In this document: in pieces, positions 1 through 8,353 of the stretch
How the letters are laid out: each line of letters begins with the position of its first letter
How positions within the stretch are numbered: the stretch's first letter is position 1
Assembly: GCA_012842605.1 (NCBI GenBank)
Contig: DUSN01000076.1
Span: 1 to 64,000, forward strand
From: Clostridiales bacterium
Lineage (GTDB): Bacteria > Bacillota > Clostridia > Caldicoprobacterales > DTU083
Length of the DNA: 64,000 nucleotides
Direction: 5' to 3'
The notes under the pieces: generated by a model
The model's input: the letters and a program-made list of their open reading frames with translations, nothing else
What the model was told of the DNA's origin: nothing
Databases searched by the model: none
Position numbers and translations under genes: made by a program

Positions 1-40
1 ACTTGGCGGGAGACCGCCCGGGAGAGTAGGTCGCTGCCGG
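1..40 (+). rRNA. rrf: 5S ribosomal RNA, 3' end (partial)
   Basis: The window opens inside a 5S rRNA. The segment GGGAGAGTAGGTCGCTGCC is the conserved 3' part of bacterial 5S rRNA (helix IV/V and the 3' strand of the terminal helix). The 5' part lies outside the window, and the exact 3' end is uncertain by a few bases. A tRNA follows about 10 bases later, as in many Firmicutes rRNA operons. Confidence 0.85.
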
Positions 41-49
41 AACTTATAT

Positions 50-124
50 TCCTCAGTAGCTCAATGGCAGAGCACTCGGCTGTTAACCGAGGGGTTACTG
101 GTTCGAGTCCAGTCTGGGGAGCCA
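50..124 (+). tRNA. tRNA-Asn (anticodon GTT)
   Basis: A complete cloverleaf can be drawn. The acceptor stem TCCTCAG (50-56) pairs with CTGGGGA (114-120), with one T-G wobble. The anticodon stem CTCGG/CCGAG (75-79/87-91) encloses a loop with anticodon GTT at 82-84. The T loop is GTTCGAGTC. The CCA end is encoded (122-124). It lies directly behind the 5S rRNA and is probably cotranscribed with it. Confidence 0.97.
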
Positions 125-128
125 TAAT

Positions 129-167
129 AGCCTGATAGTCGCAAGATTATCAGGTTAATTTTTTATT
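129..167 (+). terminator. Rho-independent terminator of the rRNA/tRNA operon
   Basis: The stem CCTGATA (131-137) pairs with TATCAGG (148-154) around a 10-base loop, and is followed by TTAATTTTTTATTT. It closely resembles the terminator at 13718-13760: same stem, same loop length and shared loop end AAGAT. Confidence 0.8.
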
Positions 168-418
168 TATAAAGCCAACAATAACAATTTACTCATCTCT
201 TGTCGAAAATCATGTGAATAATTAGCTGTGCTTATCCTGAGTTAGTGGGTCAATCCAACCGCCTTGAACTTCTATTGTATCATTAGATGGATACGAACAA
301 AGCACCCAGTCCGTAAAGTTTAAAAACCTGAGATTTTTGGATTTTCTATGTTTGCAAAAAGTATATCAATTATATAAATTAATATAATTATTTTTATAAT
401 ATATTTACTAATAATATA
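168..418. other. Intergenic region without a recognisable gene
   Basis: This stretch between the tRNA terminator and the promoter of the first catabolic operon becomes very AT-rich towards its right end. The only coding-like signal is an open stretch of about 47 codons on the minus strand, from about 366 to a stop at 222-224. It has no start codon with a ribosome binding site and no family I recognise. It may be the tail of a lost gene or chance. Confidence 0.4.
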
Positions 419-447
419 TTGATATTAATAGAGATAAATTATATAAT
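419..447 (+). promoter_or_regulatory. Sigma-A-type promoter of the first sugar operon
   Basis: TTGATA (419-424) and TATAAT (442-447) are separated by exactly 17 bases, which is close to consensus. The 13-bp palindrome at 453-465 lies at the expected transcription start, so a repressor bound there would block transcription. The first gene starts at 489. Confidence 0.65.
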
Positions 448-452
448 AATAC

Positions 453-465
453 TTAATTAAATTAA
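453..465. promoter_or_regulatory. Candidate operator, 13-bp palindrome TTAATT-A-AATTAA
   Basis: This is a perfect palindrome around a central A, placed a few bases downstream of the -10 box. An identical 13-mer occurs at 10877-10889 in front of the Gfo/Idh/MocA gene of the same locus. The ROK repressor encoded at 9652-10773 is the natural candidate to bind it. The site is AT-only in an AT-rich region, so chance remains possible. Confidence 0.45.
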
Positions 466-488
466 TTAAAAAACAAGGGGGTTTTAAA

Positions 489-2252
489 ATGTTAACCGCA
501 AAAAGGGCAGCATCACTTCTGTTAGTAATGCTATTGATCTTCTCCTTGGTTTCGTGCGGGGGTAATCCTCACGGCACGACAGACAAAAATCAGCAAAACG
601 GAAAAGATGAAAACAAATACACTGGACCCATGACTTTGGAAGAAGTACCCGAACCTCTGAAGGATCCTTATGAAAAATATGATCCTGCGATTGATGTTAC
701 TACTATACACGGAGGAGCAGACGGTGCTTTCTGGTTCCCGGAAGGTGATTCCATTGACAACAACATTTATACCAGAACATGGAGTGAAAGATTAGGCATA
801 AACTATAGCTTTCTATGGACATGTCCCGGATCGCAATACTCCGAAAAAATGAACATTATGCTGACATCCGGTGAAATTCCCGATGTAATGTCTGTTGACA
901 GGACAACATTTGAAAAACTTTATAAAGCCGGTATGCTTGAGGACTTAACTGTACCGCTTATTGAATACGCCAGTACATATACGAGAAAATATCTGACCGG
1001 TGATTATAAACCATTGCTTGATGCGGTTACAAAAGACGGTAAATATTATGGTATTCCCAACGGCTTTACATACCATGATATGGGAGACATGATATGGCTT
1101 CGCAAAGACTGGCTTGATAAGCTGAACCTGGAAATACCCGAAACCATTGAAGAGCTTGAAAAAATCATGGAAGCATTTGTAACACAGGATCCTGACGGAA
1201 ACGGCCAAGATGATACATATGCTATTGCACTGAACGCTGCAAGCATGCAGCCTTATGAATGGGGTTTGAATAATTCATTCTTCCACATGTTTAACTCATA
1301 TCCCAATATATGGTATAAAAACCAGAAGGGAAATATCGAGCACGGCATGTTTGGCGAGGAGAGCAGGGAAAGAACCCGCCAAGCGCTTGCAAAAGCAAGA
1401 GAATACTATAACAAAGGGTATATCTTCAAGGATTTTGCAACTATGGACTTCAATATGAGAAATGAAGATATATTCAATGGTAAGTCAGGTATTGTGTTTG
1501 GTGACCTTTGGGGTGCATATTGGCCCTTAATCCTGCATAAGGATGTAGATCCTAATGCTGACTGGATTCCTATTCCGACAGCAGCAGGTTTGGACGAGCC
1601 AGCAAAAATGGGCACAAATGCTGCTTCAATCAACAATATATTGGTTGTAAGAAAAGGGTTTGAGCATCCGGAGGCATTGGTTAAGATGAGCAACCTGTAC
1701 CATGACTTGAATAACAACCCTGAAACAATGGAATTTGCAGAATACAATACCTGGCCGTCTGACAGCAATCAGATTTTCCTGGCCTATCCGCTGCTGATAT
1801 ACAACCCTTCCTTTAACTATGAAGGGTATCAGCTGATAACAGAAGCTAAAAAGAAAGGCAGTGCTGAAGGCTTATGTGAAGCATATAAAATGTTCTATGA
1901 TCAGGCTGTAGATTACGAGGCAAATGGCACACCGGGCGGATGGCCTCCCTACAGATCATATTTCAGCGAACAGTCTTCATTGGCAATCGTTGATACCTAT
2001 ATACGTGAAAAGAGACTGGTCTTCAACGAGTATACAGCAGAGCCTACCGATTTTATGATCGAGAATGAGCCTACAGTTAAAAAGCTATATGACCAGATGC
2101 TGGTTAATGTAATAATGGGCATACAGGATATTTCAGCCTATGATGAATTTATAAAGCAATGGGATGAAATATTCGGGAATACTGCAACTAAAGAGGTAAA
2201 TGACTGGTTTAAAGCCAATGGCTCGAAGAGCGTCCAGGACAACTTCAAGTAA
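489..2252 (+). CDS. Extracellular sugar-binding lipoprotein of an LplABC-type ABC importer
   Basis: This 587-residue solute-binding protein of the family-1/LplA type would be anchored to the outer face of the membrane and deliver an oligosaccharide to the two permeases encoded next. The N-terminus has a lysine/arginine start, a hydrophobic core and a lipobox ending in LVSC with Cys23 as the lipidated residue; a Gly/Asn/Asp-rich linker follows. A GGG(G) ribosome binding site (AAGGGGG) precedes the ATG. Its length is usual for the Paenibacillus/Clostridium branch of these proteins, which exceed 500 residues. The promoter and palindromic operator lie just upstream, and a strong stem-loop just downstream. 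The substrate cannot be read from sequence; neighbours (GH4 glycosidase, PfkB kinase) suggest a glycoside or oligosaccharide. Confidence 0.9.
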   Translation: MLTAKRAASLLLVMLLIFSLVSCGGNPHGTTDKNQQNGKDENKYTGPMTLEEVPEPLKDPYEKYDPAIDVTTIHGGADGAFWFPEGDSIDNNIYTRTWSERLGINYSFLWTCPGSQYSEKMNIMLTSGEIPDVMSVDRTTFEKLYKAGMLEDLTVPLIEYASTYTRKYLTGDYKPLLDAVTKDGKYYGIPNGFTYHDMGDMIWLRKDWLDKLNLEIPETIEELEKIMEAFVTQDPDGNGQDDTYAIALNAASMQPYEWGLNNSFFHMFNSYPNIWYKNQKGNIEHGMFGEESRERTRQALAKAREYYNKGYIFKDFATMDFNMRNEDIFNGKSGIVFGDLWGAYWPLILHKDVDPNADWIPIPTAAGLDEPAKMGTNAASINNILVVRKGFEHPEALVKMSNLYHDLNNNPETMEFAEYNTWPSDSNQIFLAYPLLIYNPSFNYEGYQLITEAKKKGSAEGLCEAYKMFYDQAVDYEANGTPGGWPPYRSYFSEQSSLAIVDTYIREKRLVFNEYTAEPTDFMIENEPTVKKLYDQMLVNVIMGIQDISAYDEFIKQWDEIFGNTATKEVNDWFKANGSKSVQDNFK

Positions 2253-2265
2253 TAAAGATAAAAAA

Positions 2266-2290
2266 GCGGGAGCGTTTTATCCGCTCCCGC
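2266..2290 (+). other. Stem-loop between binding-protein and permease genes
   Basis: GCGGGAGCG (2266-2274) pairs perfectly with CGCTCCCGC (2282-2290) over 9 bp with a 7-base loop. No long T-run follows, so it looks more like an mRNA-stabilising or partially terminating element than a full terminator. This arrangement usually lets the binding protein be made in excess over the permeases. A similar stem-loop follows the second binding-protein gene (51689-51724). Confidence 0.65.
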
Positions 2291-2383
2291 AATAATATAA
2301 ACAACTTATACTGCTTAAGTTTACTTTGGCTTGATGCCTCTGGTTTTTATAGGTATTAAGTGAATAATAGGAGGTTGTACGAT

Positions 2384-3292
2384 TTGAACAGTATAAAAAC
2401 ATCAAGCCGATTCAAAAGGGAATGGCCGCTTTATGCTATGATTTCCGTACCAGCATTGTTGGTTCTTATATATTATTACGGGCCGATGTTTGGAGTTGTT
2501 ATGGCCTTTCAAAAGTTTGAGCCGGCGCTTGGATTTCTAAGATCAAAGTTTGTTGGTCTAGGTAATTTTGAAAGACTTTTTAAATTGCCGGATATTTGGG
2601 AAGTCGTAAGAAATACCCTGTTCATAGCCTCGATGAAAATAATAGTTGAGACCATTGCTGCAATACTGGTTGCAATATTGCTTAATGAAATTCAACGGAA
2701 AAAATTTAAAAGGACCGTACAAACAATAATATATGCACCTTATTTTCTATCATGGGTTATTTTAGGCGGAATATTCAGAGATATTTTAGCTGCAGACGGA
2801 CTTGTAAACAATTTGCTGACAGCTGTTGGAATGGAATCATATAATTTTCTTGGTCAGCCAAAAACATTTCCCTGGGTTTTGATTCTGACTGAAACCTGGC
2901 AGCTTACCGGTTTTAATGCTATAGTATATCTTGCGGCTATAGCAAATATAGATCCAAATCTTTATGAAGCAGCCGCCATAGACGGAGCAGGAAGACTAAA
3001 ACAGACATGGTATGTAACCATACCTGGTATGAGTTCCTATATAGTAGTAATGCTGATCTTGAATCTTGGCTATATTCTAAACGCAGGTCTTGATCAGATA
3101 TTAATGCTCTACAGCTCGGTAGTCTATTCAACAGGTGATGTTATTGATACCTGGGTTTACAGAGCGGGGCTTCAAAATGCACAGTATTCCCTGGCCAGTG
3201 CAGTCGGATTGCTAAGATCTATAGTAAGCTTAATAATGGTTGCGGGATCGTATTATATAGCATATAAGAAATTCGACTACAGGGTCTTTTAG
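2384..3292 (+). CDS. Sugar ABC transporter permease, LplB type
   Basis: This 302-residue inner-membrane permease has about six hydrophobic segments and the cytoplasmic coupling (EAA) motif near EAAAIDGAGRLKQTWYVTIPG, where the ATPase docks. The longer in-frame start at 2360 is unlikely because the ribosome binding site AGGAGG (2369-2374) lies inside it. That site is 9 bases upstream of a TTG at 2384, so I take TTG as the start. The first segment, with the MFGVVMAFQKFEP-type sequence, is typical of LplB/YtcP-type partners. It pairs with the next gene, 17 bases downstream. No ATPase gene is nearby, so a shared MsmX-like ATPase is likely. Confidence 0.9.
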   Translation: MNSIKTSSRFKREWPLYAMISVPALLVLIYYYGPMFGVVMAFQKFEPALGFLRSKFVGLGNFERLFKLPDIWEVVRNTLFIASMKIIVETIAAILVAILLNEIQRKKFKRTVQTIIYAPYFLSWVILGGIFRDILAADGLVNNLLTAVGMESYNFLGQPKTFPWVLILTETWQLTGFNAIVYLAAIANIDPNLYEAAAIDGAGRLKQTWYVTIPGMSSYIVVMLILNLGYILNAGLDQILMLYSSVVYSTGDVIDTWVYRAGLQNAQYSLASAVGLLRSIVSLIMVAGSYYIAYKKFDYRVF

Positions 3293-3308
3293 AAAGGGGG
3301 CTTATATT

Positions 3309-4190
3309 GTGATAGACAATACGCTATCCAGACGGGTGTTCAATGTAATAAACATAGTATTTTTTCTGCTTTACTGCCTTATATGTCTGGTACCGATTAT
3401 TCATATATTTTCTGTTTCATTAAGCTCCAGCGCTTCTGTCAGTGCCGGAAGAGTATCATTGCTGCCAGTGGATTTTACATTAAAGTCTTATGACTATGTT
3501 CTGAAGAAGGACGAATTCTGGAAAGCGCTTAGCATATCGGTTATAAGAGTTATAATCGGTGTAGTTGTCAATATGCTGATGACTATTTTAGCAGCTTTTC
3601 CGCTTTCTAAAACAACCAAGGAATTTAAAGCAAAGAATTTCTTTGTCTGGTTTTTTGTGTTTACTTTGCTGTTCAGCGGAGGTATGATACCCACCTACAT
3701 GATAGTCCGCTATACGGGACTGCTGGACAGCATATGGGCTCTGGTTCTTCCGGGAGCAGTACCTGTTTTCAATGTTATATTGCTGATGAACTTTTTCAGA
3801 GCCGTACCCAAGGAGTTGGAAGAATCTGCGTTTATTGACGGAGCAGGTTACTTCAGAATTATGTGGCAGATATTCCTGCCTGTGTCATTGCCTGCATTAG
3901 CTACTTTAACTGTATTTACCATGGTAAGTCACTGGAATTCATGGTTTGACGGCATGATCTATATGAACGATGCAAGAAATTATCCTTTGCAAACTTACCT
4001 GCAGGCTATTTTGGTTTCTCCGAATACAAAGCTTATGACAAAAGCTCAGGCTGAGCTCTTAAGGCTGATATCTGACAGGACCTTGAAAGCAGCTCAGGTC
4101 TTTATTGCAGCTATACCAATATTGCTTGTTTATCCATTCCTGCAAAGATATTTTGTATCAGGATTGACATTAGGTAGTGTAAAAGGATAA
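3309..4190 (+). CDS. Sugar ABC transporter permease, LplC type
   Basis: This 293-residue second permease subunit has about six membrane segments. It carries the LplC-family signatures SGGMIPTYMIVRYTGLLDS, an EAA-loop variant EESAFIDGAGYFRIMWQIFLP, and the C-terminal ending GLTLGSVKG. It starts with GTG at 3309, 8 bases after AAAGGGGG. It would form a heterodimer with the product of 2384-3292. About 105 bases of AT-rich sequence separate it from the MttB-like gene, so cotranscription with the downstream genes is likely but not proven. Confidence 0.9.
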   Translation: MIDNTLSRRVFNVINIVFFLLYCLICLVPIIHIFSVSLSSSASVSAGRVSLLPVDFTLKSYDYVLKKDEFWKALSISVIRVIIGVVVNMLMTILAAFPLSKTTKEFKAKNFFVWFFVFTLLFSGGMIPTYMIVRYTGLLDSIWALVLPGAVPVFNVILLMNFFRAVPKELEESAFIDGAGYFRIMWQIFLPVSLPALATLTVFTMVSHWNSWFDGMIYMNDARNYPLQTYLQAILVSPNTKLMTKAQAELLRLISDRTLKAAQVFIAAIPILLVYPFLQRYFVSGLTLGSVKG

Positions 4191-4295
4191 TATATGATAT
4201 TATTTAAATTATTTTAATTAAAAAATTAGCTATACTTGCAGTAAATTTTTAGCTGTTTTAATATTAGCGGCCAACAATTGAGGAGGTATATTCAA

Positions 4296-5696
4296 ATGAA
4301 GGGACTTCGAGCCAAAATTGAAGTGCTGACGCAGGAAGAAATAATGATGATCCATAAAGCCGCACTGCGGATTCTTGAGCAAACCGGCATGAGCATGCCC
4401 AACAGGGAATGTTTAAGAAGGTGTGAAAAGGTTGGAGCGGTTGTAGATTATGAAAAAGAAATTATGAGAATTCCGGCTTCAGTCATGGAAGCTCTGCTTT
4501 CAGATTTTAAGAAGAATAATCCAATGGATTCTGATCCATTACAGAGAGAACCAGTTAAAGGACATATATCAACACAGGTATTCATAGTAGACTATAAAAC
4601 CAAACAGCGTAGATACGGATTGGCTGATGACTTGCTGAAAGGCATTGCGCTGGTCCAGCACCTTGACAATATTGCAAGCTGCAATGCCGTTTGCGTTCCG
4701 TCAGATGTTGACAGCAGGGTTACAGATCTTTATACCTATCTGCAGTTGTACAAGTACTCGAAAAAAGCCGGAGGCACATATATACTGACACCTGAAACTG
4801 CTCAGTATATTCTTGACATGGCAGACTGCATGGGCAGGAAGGAATATTACCTTTTTGAAAGCGTAAGCCCGCTTCGTTTTAGAAAAGAAGCGCTGGAAAT
4901 GGGCCTTATATTTGCTGACAGGGGGCATGGCTTGTCTATAGCTCCGATGGTAATGGGCGGCAGTACCGGGCCTGTGACCATAGCAGGAGTTATGACTTTG
5001 CTGACAGCGGAGATATTGGGGAGCTTGTTCTCCTGCTATGCATTGACAGGTAGCTTCCCTGGATTTTACGGTCATGGAAGCCACTCAACAGATCCCAGTA
5101 CACTATTGTGCTCCTTTGGTTCGCCCAACCAGGCATTGATTGGTATAGCCTCAGCTCAGATTGGTGAATTTTACGGCATGTATGCAGGCTCAAATTCAGC
5201 ATTGTCTGATGCTTTGCAATTGGACTTCCAATGTGGCTTTGAAAAAGCTTCAAGCATGATATTCTCATGTCTGGCCGGCACCGTAAGCATAGGCTGCCAG
5301 GGAATTGCAGGCGCGGATCAGGGTTTCTCCTTTGAACAGCTGGTAATCGATAATGAATGGCTGGATGCATACAGACATATTGTAAGCGGGTTTGAGGTTA
5401 ATGAGGATACCATTGCTGAAGAACTGATAAATACTGTCGGTATTGGCGGAAACTTTATAGCAGAAGAGCATACTGTCAGATATCTGCGCCAGAGCTGGTG
5501 GAATTCAAAGCTGTTTGCACGCAACGATTGGGATGCATGGAAGACAGGCGGCTTTGTAGATTTGGATGCCAGGGCGCATGAAAAGGTGGAAGCTTTGACA
5601 GCCGGTTACAAGAAAATGGAACCTGTTATTCCTCCTGAAAAGGTTGAGGAACTGGAGAAAATCGCTGAAAAAGGTATTATGAAGATAACTAAATAA
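4296..5696 (+). CDS. MttB-family methyltransferase homologue (non-pyrrolysine)
   Basis: This 466-residue protein belongs to the trimethylamine methyltransferase (MttB) superfamily, whose members transfer methyl groups from quaternary amines or related substrates to a corrinoid protein. The N-terminal region (LTQEEIMMIHKAALRILEQTG) and central glycine-rich stretches (GGSTGPVTIAGVMTLLTAEI) are typical. The reading frame is continuous with no in-frame TAG, so it belongs to the branch without pyrrolysine, to which glycine betaine and carnitine demethylases belong. The start is ATG 4296, 9 bases after AGGAGG (4281-4286). The longer frame from TTG 4278 would contain that site. No corrinoid protein, RamA-type activator or methylcobamide:folate methyltransferase gene is near. 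It sits between a sugar importer and sugar-metabolism genes, so its substrate is open. Confidence 0.85.
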   Translation: MKGLRAKIEVLTQEEIMMIHKAALRILEQTGMSMPNRECLRRCEKVGAVVDYEKEIMRIPASVMEALLSDFKKNNPMDSDPLQREPVKGHISTQVFIVDYKTKQRRYGLADDLLKGIALVQHLDNIASCNAVCVPSDVDSRVTDLYTYLQLYKYSKKAGGTYILTPETAQYILDMADCMGRKEYYLFESVSPLRFRKEALEMGLIFADRGHGLSIAPMVMGGSTGPVTIAGVMTLLTAEILGSLFSCYALTGSFPGFYGHGSHSTDPSTLLCSFGSPNQALIGIASAQIGEFYGMYAGSNSALSDALQLDFQCGFEKASSMIFSCLAGTVSIGCQGIAGADQGFSFEQLVIDNEWLDAYRHIVSGFEVNEDTIAEELINTVGIGGNFIAEEHTVRYLRQSWWNSKLFARNDWDAWKTGGFVDLDARAHEKVEALTAGYKKMEPVIPPEKVEELEKIAEKGIMKITK

Positions 5697-5797
5697 ATTT
5701 TTAGTGCTATATGAACTGTTATTTTACTGCTGCCTTACCTCTACATCAGTGAATTAAGCCTGGTTTTAGAAAAATTCGACAATCATATGGGGGTAAC

Positions 5798-6904
5798 ATG
5801 GACAAGAATAAGGTTGAACAACTAATTGGCAAATTAGAAAACATACAGGGCATGAAAGCAAGTATATCAGCTGTGGCAGGGTTCGACGGCTTTATAGATA
5901 TAATTACAAGACCTATAGCATCGGGATGCAGTGCAACAGTCAAAAGCTATTATAACGATATTTCCGAGTTTGCTTCCTTTATATCCCAAAGGGCCGGCAG
6001 CAGTTCTTCCATTGAGTTGGTTGAGCTCAGCCGCAAAATAGGCGGCAATGCTCCCATTTTTGCCAATGCGCTGGGCAGGCTTGGAGTTTTCACAACTTGT
6101 ATCGGTGCTTTTGGTTACCCTGAACAGGAACTGATCTTTGAGGATATTTCTGAAAACTGCAATATTATATCAGTTGCAAAGCCAGGAACCTGCACTGCTT
6201 TGGAATTTAATGACGGCAAAATAATGCTGGCTTCCAATGGCGAAATCAATACAATGAATTGGGAGATGATCGTACAACGTGCGGGACTGGACAGGATCAG
6301 AACAGTTTTTGGAAAATCCCAGTTGATTGGTTTGTTTAACTGGAGCGAGACACCAATGGCTGATGACATTTGGAACGGTATACTAACCGACATATTGCCC
6401 TTCGTCGGAAAGGATAAGCGCATACTCTTTGATTTTTCAGACTGTGCCAGGAGAAATAAAAATGAGATTTTTAATATGCTCAATATTGTCTCGCGCTTTG
6501 GTCAAAAAGTTTCAACAACTGTCAGCATGAATGAGAATGAGGCTATAGCTGCTCTCGAAGCCCTGGGTATTTTGGGAAGCGGACAACTTGAGGAGAGCGG
6601 AGAAATCTTAAGGCAAAGATTATCTGCAGAGCATATTATATGGCATTTTTCTGATTCTACAATTGCATTTTCAAAGGATGGCATGCACAGGTTTGGTATT
6701 TACAAGATAAAGTATCCGCTTTTAACAACCGGTGCCGGGGACAATTTCAATGCAGGGCTTGGTTTTGGTTTGCTGTCTGGCCTTAGCCTGGATGACGCTG
6801 TAATTACAGCCTCCATGACAGCAAGCTATTATGTAGCCAACGGAAGCAGTCCGGTTATCAGCGAATTAATTGCATTTATGGGGAATTGCATTCCTTTTAT
6901 ATAA
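5798..6904 (+). CDS. PfkB-family carbohydrate kinase
   Basis: This 368-residue kinase of the ribokinase/PfkB fold would phosphorylate a sugar or sugar derivative with ATP in the cytoplasm. The C-terminal signature GAGDNFNAG begins at residue 312, with Asp315 as the catalytic base. The N-terminal part has the glycine-rich segment [18 protein letters not shown] of the substrate-binding lid and GFDGFID at the beginning of the fold. A GGGGGT ribosome binding site precedes ATG 5798. Its stop codon lies 30 bases before the start of the GH4 gene, so it may phosphorylate the sugar that GH4 releases. The substrate is not predictable from sequence alone. Confidence 0.85.
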   Translation: MDKNKVEQLIGKLENIQGMKASISAVAGFDGFIDIITRPIASGCSATVKSYYNDISEFASFISQRAGSSSSIELVELSRKIGGNAPIFANALGRLGVFTTCIGAFGYPEQELIFEDISENCNIISVAKPGTCTALEFNDGKIMLASNGEINTMNWEMIVQRAGLDRIRTVFGKSQLIGLFNWSETPMADDIWNGILTDILPFVGKDKRILFDFSDCARRNKNEIFNMLNIVSRFGQKVSTTVSMNENEAIAALEALGILGSGQLEESGEILRQRLSAEHIIWHFSDSTIAFSKDGMHRFGIYKIKYPLLTTGAGDNFNAGLGFGLLSGLSLDDAVITASMTASYYVANGSSPVISELIAFMGNCIPFI

Positions 6905-6933
6905 TTAGAATGAAATTAGAAAGGATGAGACAA

Positions 6934-8208
6934 ATGAGGAAACCTAAAATAGTTTTTATCGGTGCAGGCAGCATGTCCTTCGGCAGTTCAATGTTCAGGG
7001 ATGTATTTACTTGCCCGGATCTGGCTGGAGCAACCTTTTCCCTGGTAGATATCGACGAAGAGAATCTTGAGAGAATGTACAACCTGGCCTTGAAACTAAA
7101 CGAAGTAACGAGACTGGGCTTAAAAATCGATGCAACCAGAAACCGCCGTGATGTAATGGCCGGAGCAGATTTTGTAATAACCAGCATAGCAATTGAACGC
7201 TGCGACCTGTGGAAACAGGATTTTAACGTGCCGAAGAAATACGGCATAAGGCATTGCCTGGGAGAAAACGGCGGTCCCGGAGCGTTGTTCTTTACATTGA
7301 GGACAATTCCCCAAATTATGGATATAGTCCGTGATATTGAAGAATTGTGCCCCAATGCTTATTATCTGAACTTCTCCAACCCGGAAACCAGGATAGTACT
7401 TGCAGTAAGCAAATATTCAAAAGTCAAGACAATGGGTCTCTGCCACGGTATTTTCATGGGCCGGGGAGCTGTTGCGGAAATACTGGGCCGCGAATATGAT
7501 TCCATTGAAGTATTTGGCGCAGGCATGAATCATTTCCAATGGCTGCTGTCTATCAGAGACAAGGAAACCGGCGAGGACCTTTATCCTGAGTTCAGGGAAA
7601 AGGAAAAGAGTTTCAGGCCTGATTTTATGCCATACTCAAGAAAAATGTACAGGGCTTTTGGATTATGGCCTACATGCTCTGATGATCACCTTGGCGAGTA
7701 TCAGGCATATGGCTGGGAAGCCGGAGAGCATGGTTATGACTTTGAGTGGGATGCCAGGGACAGGATAAGGCTGAAGGAAGAAATTGCCGGGCTTATCAGC
7801 GGTGAGTTGGATGCAAAGGCTTGGCTCACCCCTTCAGGTGAACAGGCTGTAAACGTTATGACAAGCATATTCTTCAACAAGAGAAGGTTTATAGAATCAG
7901 GTATTGTGTATAATGACGGAGTTATCACAAACCTGCCAAATGACATTGCAGTTGAAGTGCCTGTAATCACTGACGCAAACGGCATTCATAAGGTGCATAT
8001 CGGAGACATGCCCCTTGCAATTAAAAACTTAATGAACATGCAGGTAGGTCCCCAGCAGCTTTCAGTGGAAGCCGCAATGCGGGGTTCAAAGGAAATAGCT
8101 CTCCAGGCATTGCTGTGTGATCCGGTTATTAACAGCTATGAAGCAGCCGTTAAACTGCTTGATGAGCTTTGGGAGATAAATAAACCCTATATTAGACCTG
8201 TTTTATAG
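6934..8208 (+). CDS. Glycoside hydrolase family 4 (NAD-dependent alpha-glycosidase type)
   Basis: This 424-residue GH4 enzyme would cleave a glycoside by transient oxidation at C3, using NAD and a divalent metal. The dinucleotide-binding loop GAGS starts at residue 10. The NFSNPE segment (from residue 146), Cys170 of GLCHG and His200 of GMNHF match the conserved substrate and metal-binding positions of GH4. [17 protein letters not shown] is another family block. The start is ATG 6934, 8 bases after AGAAAGGA; the upstream TTG 6886 would overlap the kinase gene. GH4 includes alpha-galactosidases, alpha-glucosidases, alpha-glucuronidases and 6-phosphoglycosidases. No phosphotransferase importer is present, so an unphosphorylated substrate fits better. 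A strong terminator follows. Confidence 0.9.
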   Translation: MRKPKIVFIGAGSMSFGSSMFRDVFTCPDLAGATFSLVDIDEENLERMYNLALKLNEVTRLGLKIDATRNRRDVMAGADFVITSIAIERCDLWKQDFNVPKKYGIRHCLGENGGPGALFFTLRTIPQIMDIVRDIEELCPNAYYLNFSNPETRIVLAVSKYSKVKTMGLCHGIFMGRGAVAEILGREYDSIEVFGAGMNHFQWLLSIRDKETGEDLYPEFREKEKSFRPDFMPYSRKMYRAFGLWPTCSDDHLGEYQAYGWEAGEHGYDFEWDARDRIRLKEEIAGLISGELDAKAWLTPSGEQAVNVMTSIFFNKRRFIESGIVYNDGVITNLPNDIAVEVPVITDANGIHKVHIGDMPLAIKNLMNMQVGPQQLSVEAAMRGSKEIALQALLCDPVINSYEAAVKLLDELWEINKPYIRPVL

Positions 8209-8231
8209 GAGCAAACCTGGGGGTTAGCATG

Positions 8232-8280
8232 AAAAACTAAAAGCGGCAGGTTCTGTCTCTTTTAGTTTTTCTTTTTATTA
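8232..8280 (+). terminator. Rho-independent terminator after the GH4 gene
   Basis: AAAAACTAAAAG (8232-8243) and CTTTTAGTTTTT (8259-8270) form a perfect 12-bp stem, followed by CTTTTTATTATTTT. The stem is AT-rich. It separates the importer-MttB-PfkB-GH4 unit from the URO-D gene. Confidence 0.75.
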
Positions 8281-8353
8281 TTTTGCTGACAAATTTTTAT
8301 AAGCACTATTACTATTGTCGTTTGCTTTAAACCAGCAACAGGAGGCAAAAAGA

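Noticed and set aside
2360-2383. GTG start for the first LplB permease at 2360
   Set aside because: The AGGAGG ribosome binding site lies inside this extension and points to TTG 2384.
4701-5370. Overlapping minus-strand frames inside the MttB-like gene
   Set aside because: They have no ribosome binding sites or family motifs and are shadows of the strong plus-strand gene.
4296-5696. Pyrrolysine-containing MttB
   Set aside because: The frame is continuous to 5696 with no in-frame TAG, so the protein belongs to the non-pyrrolysine branch.
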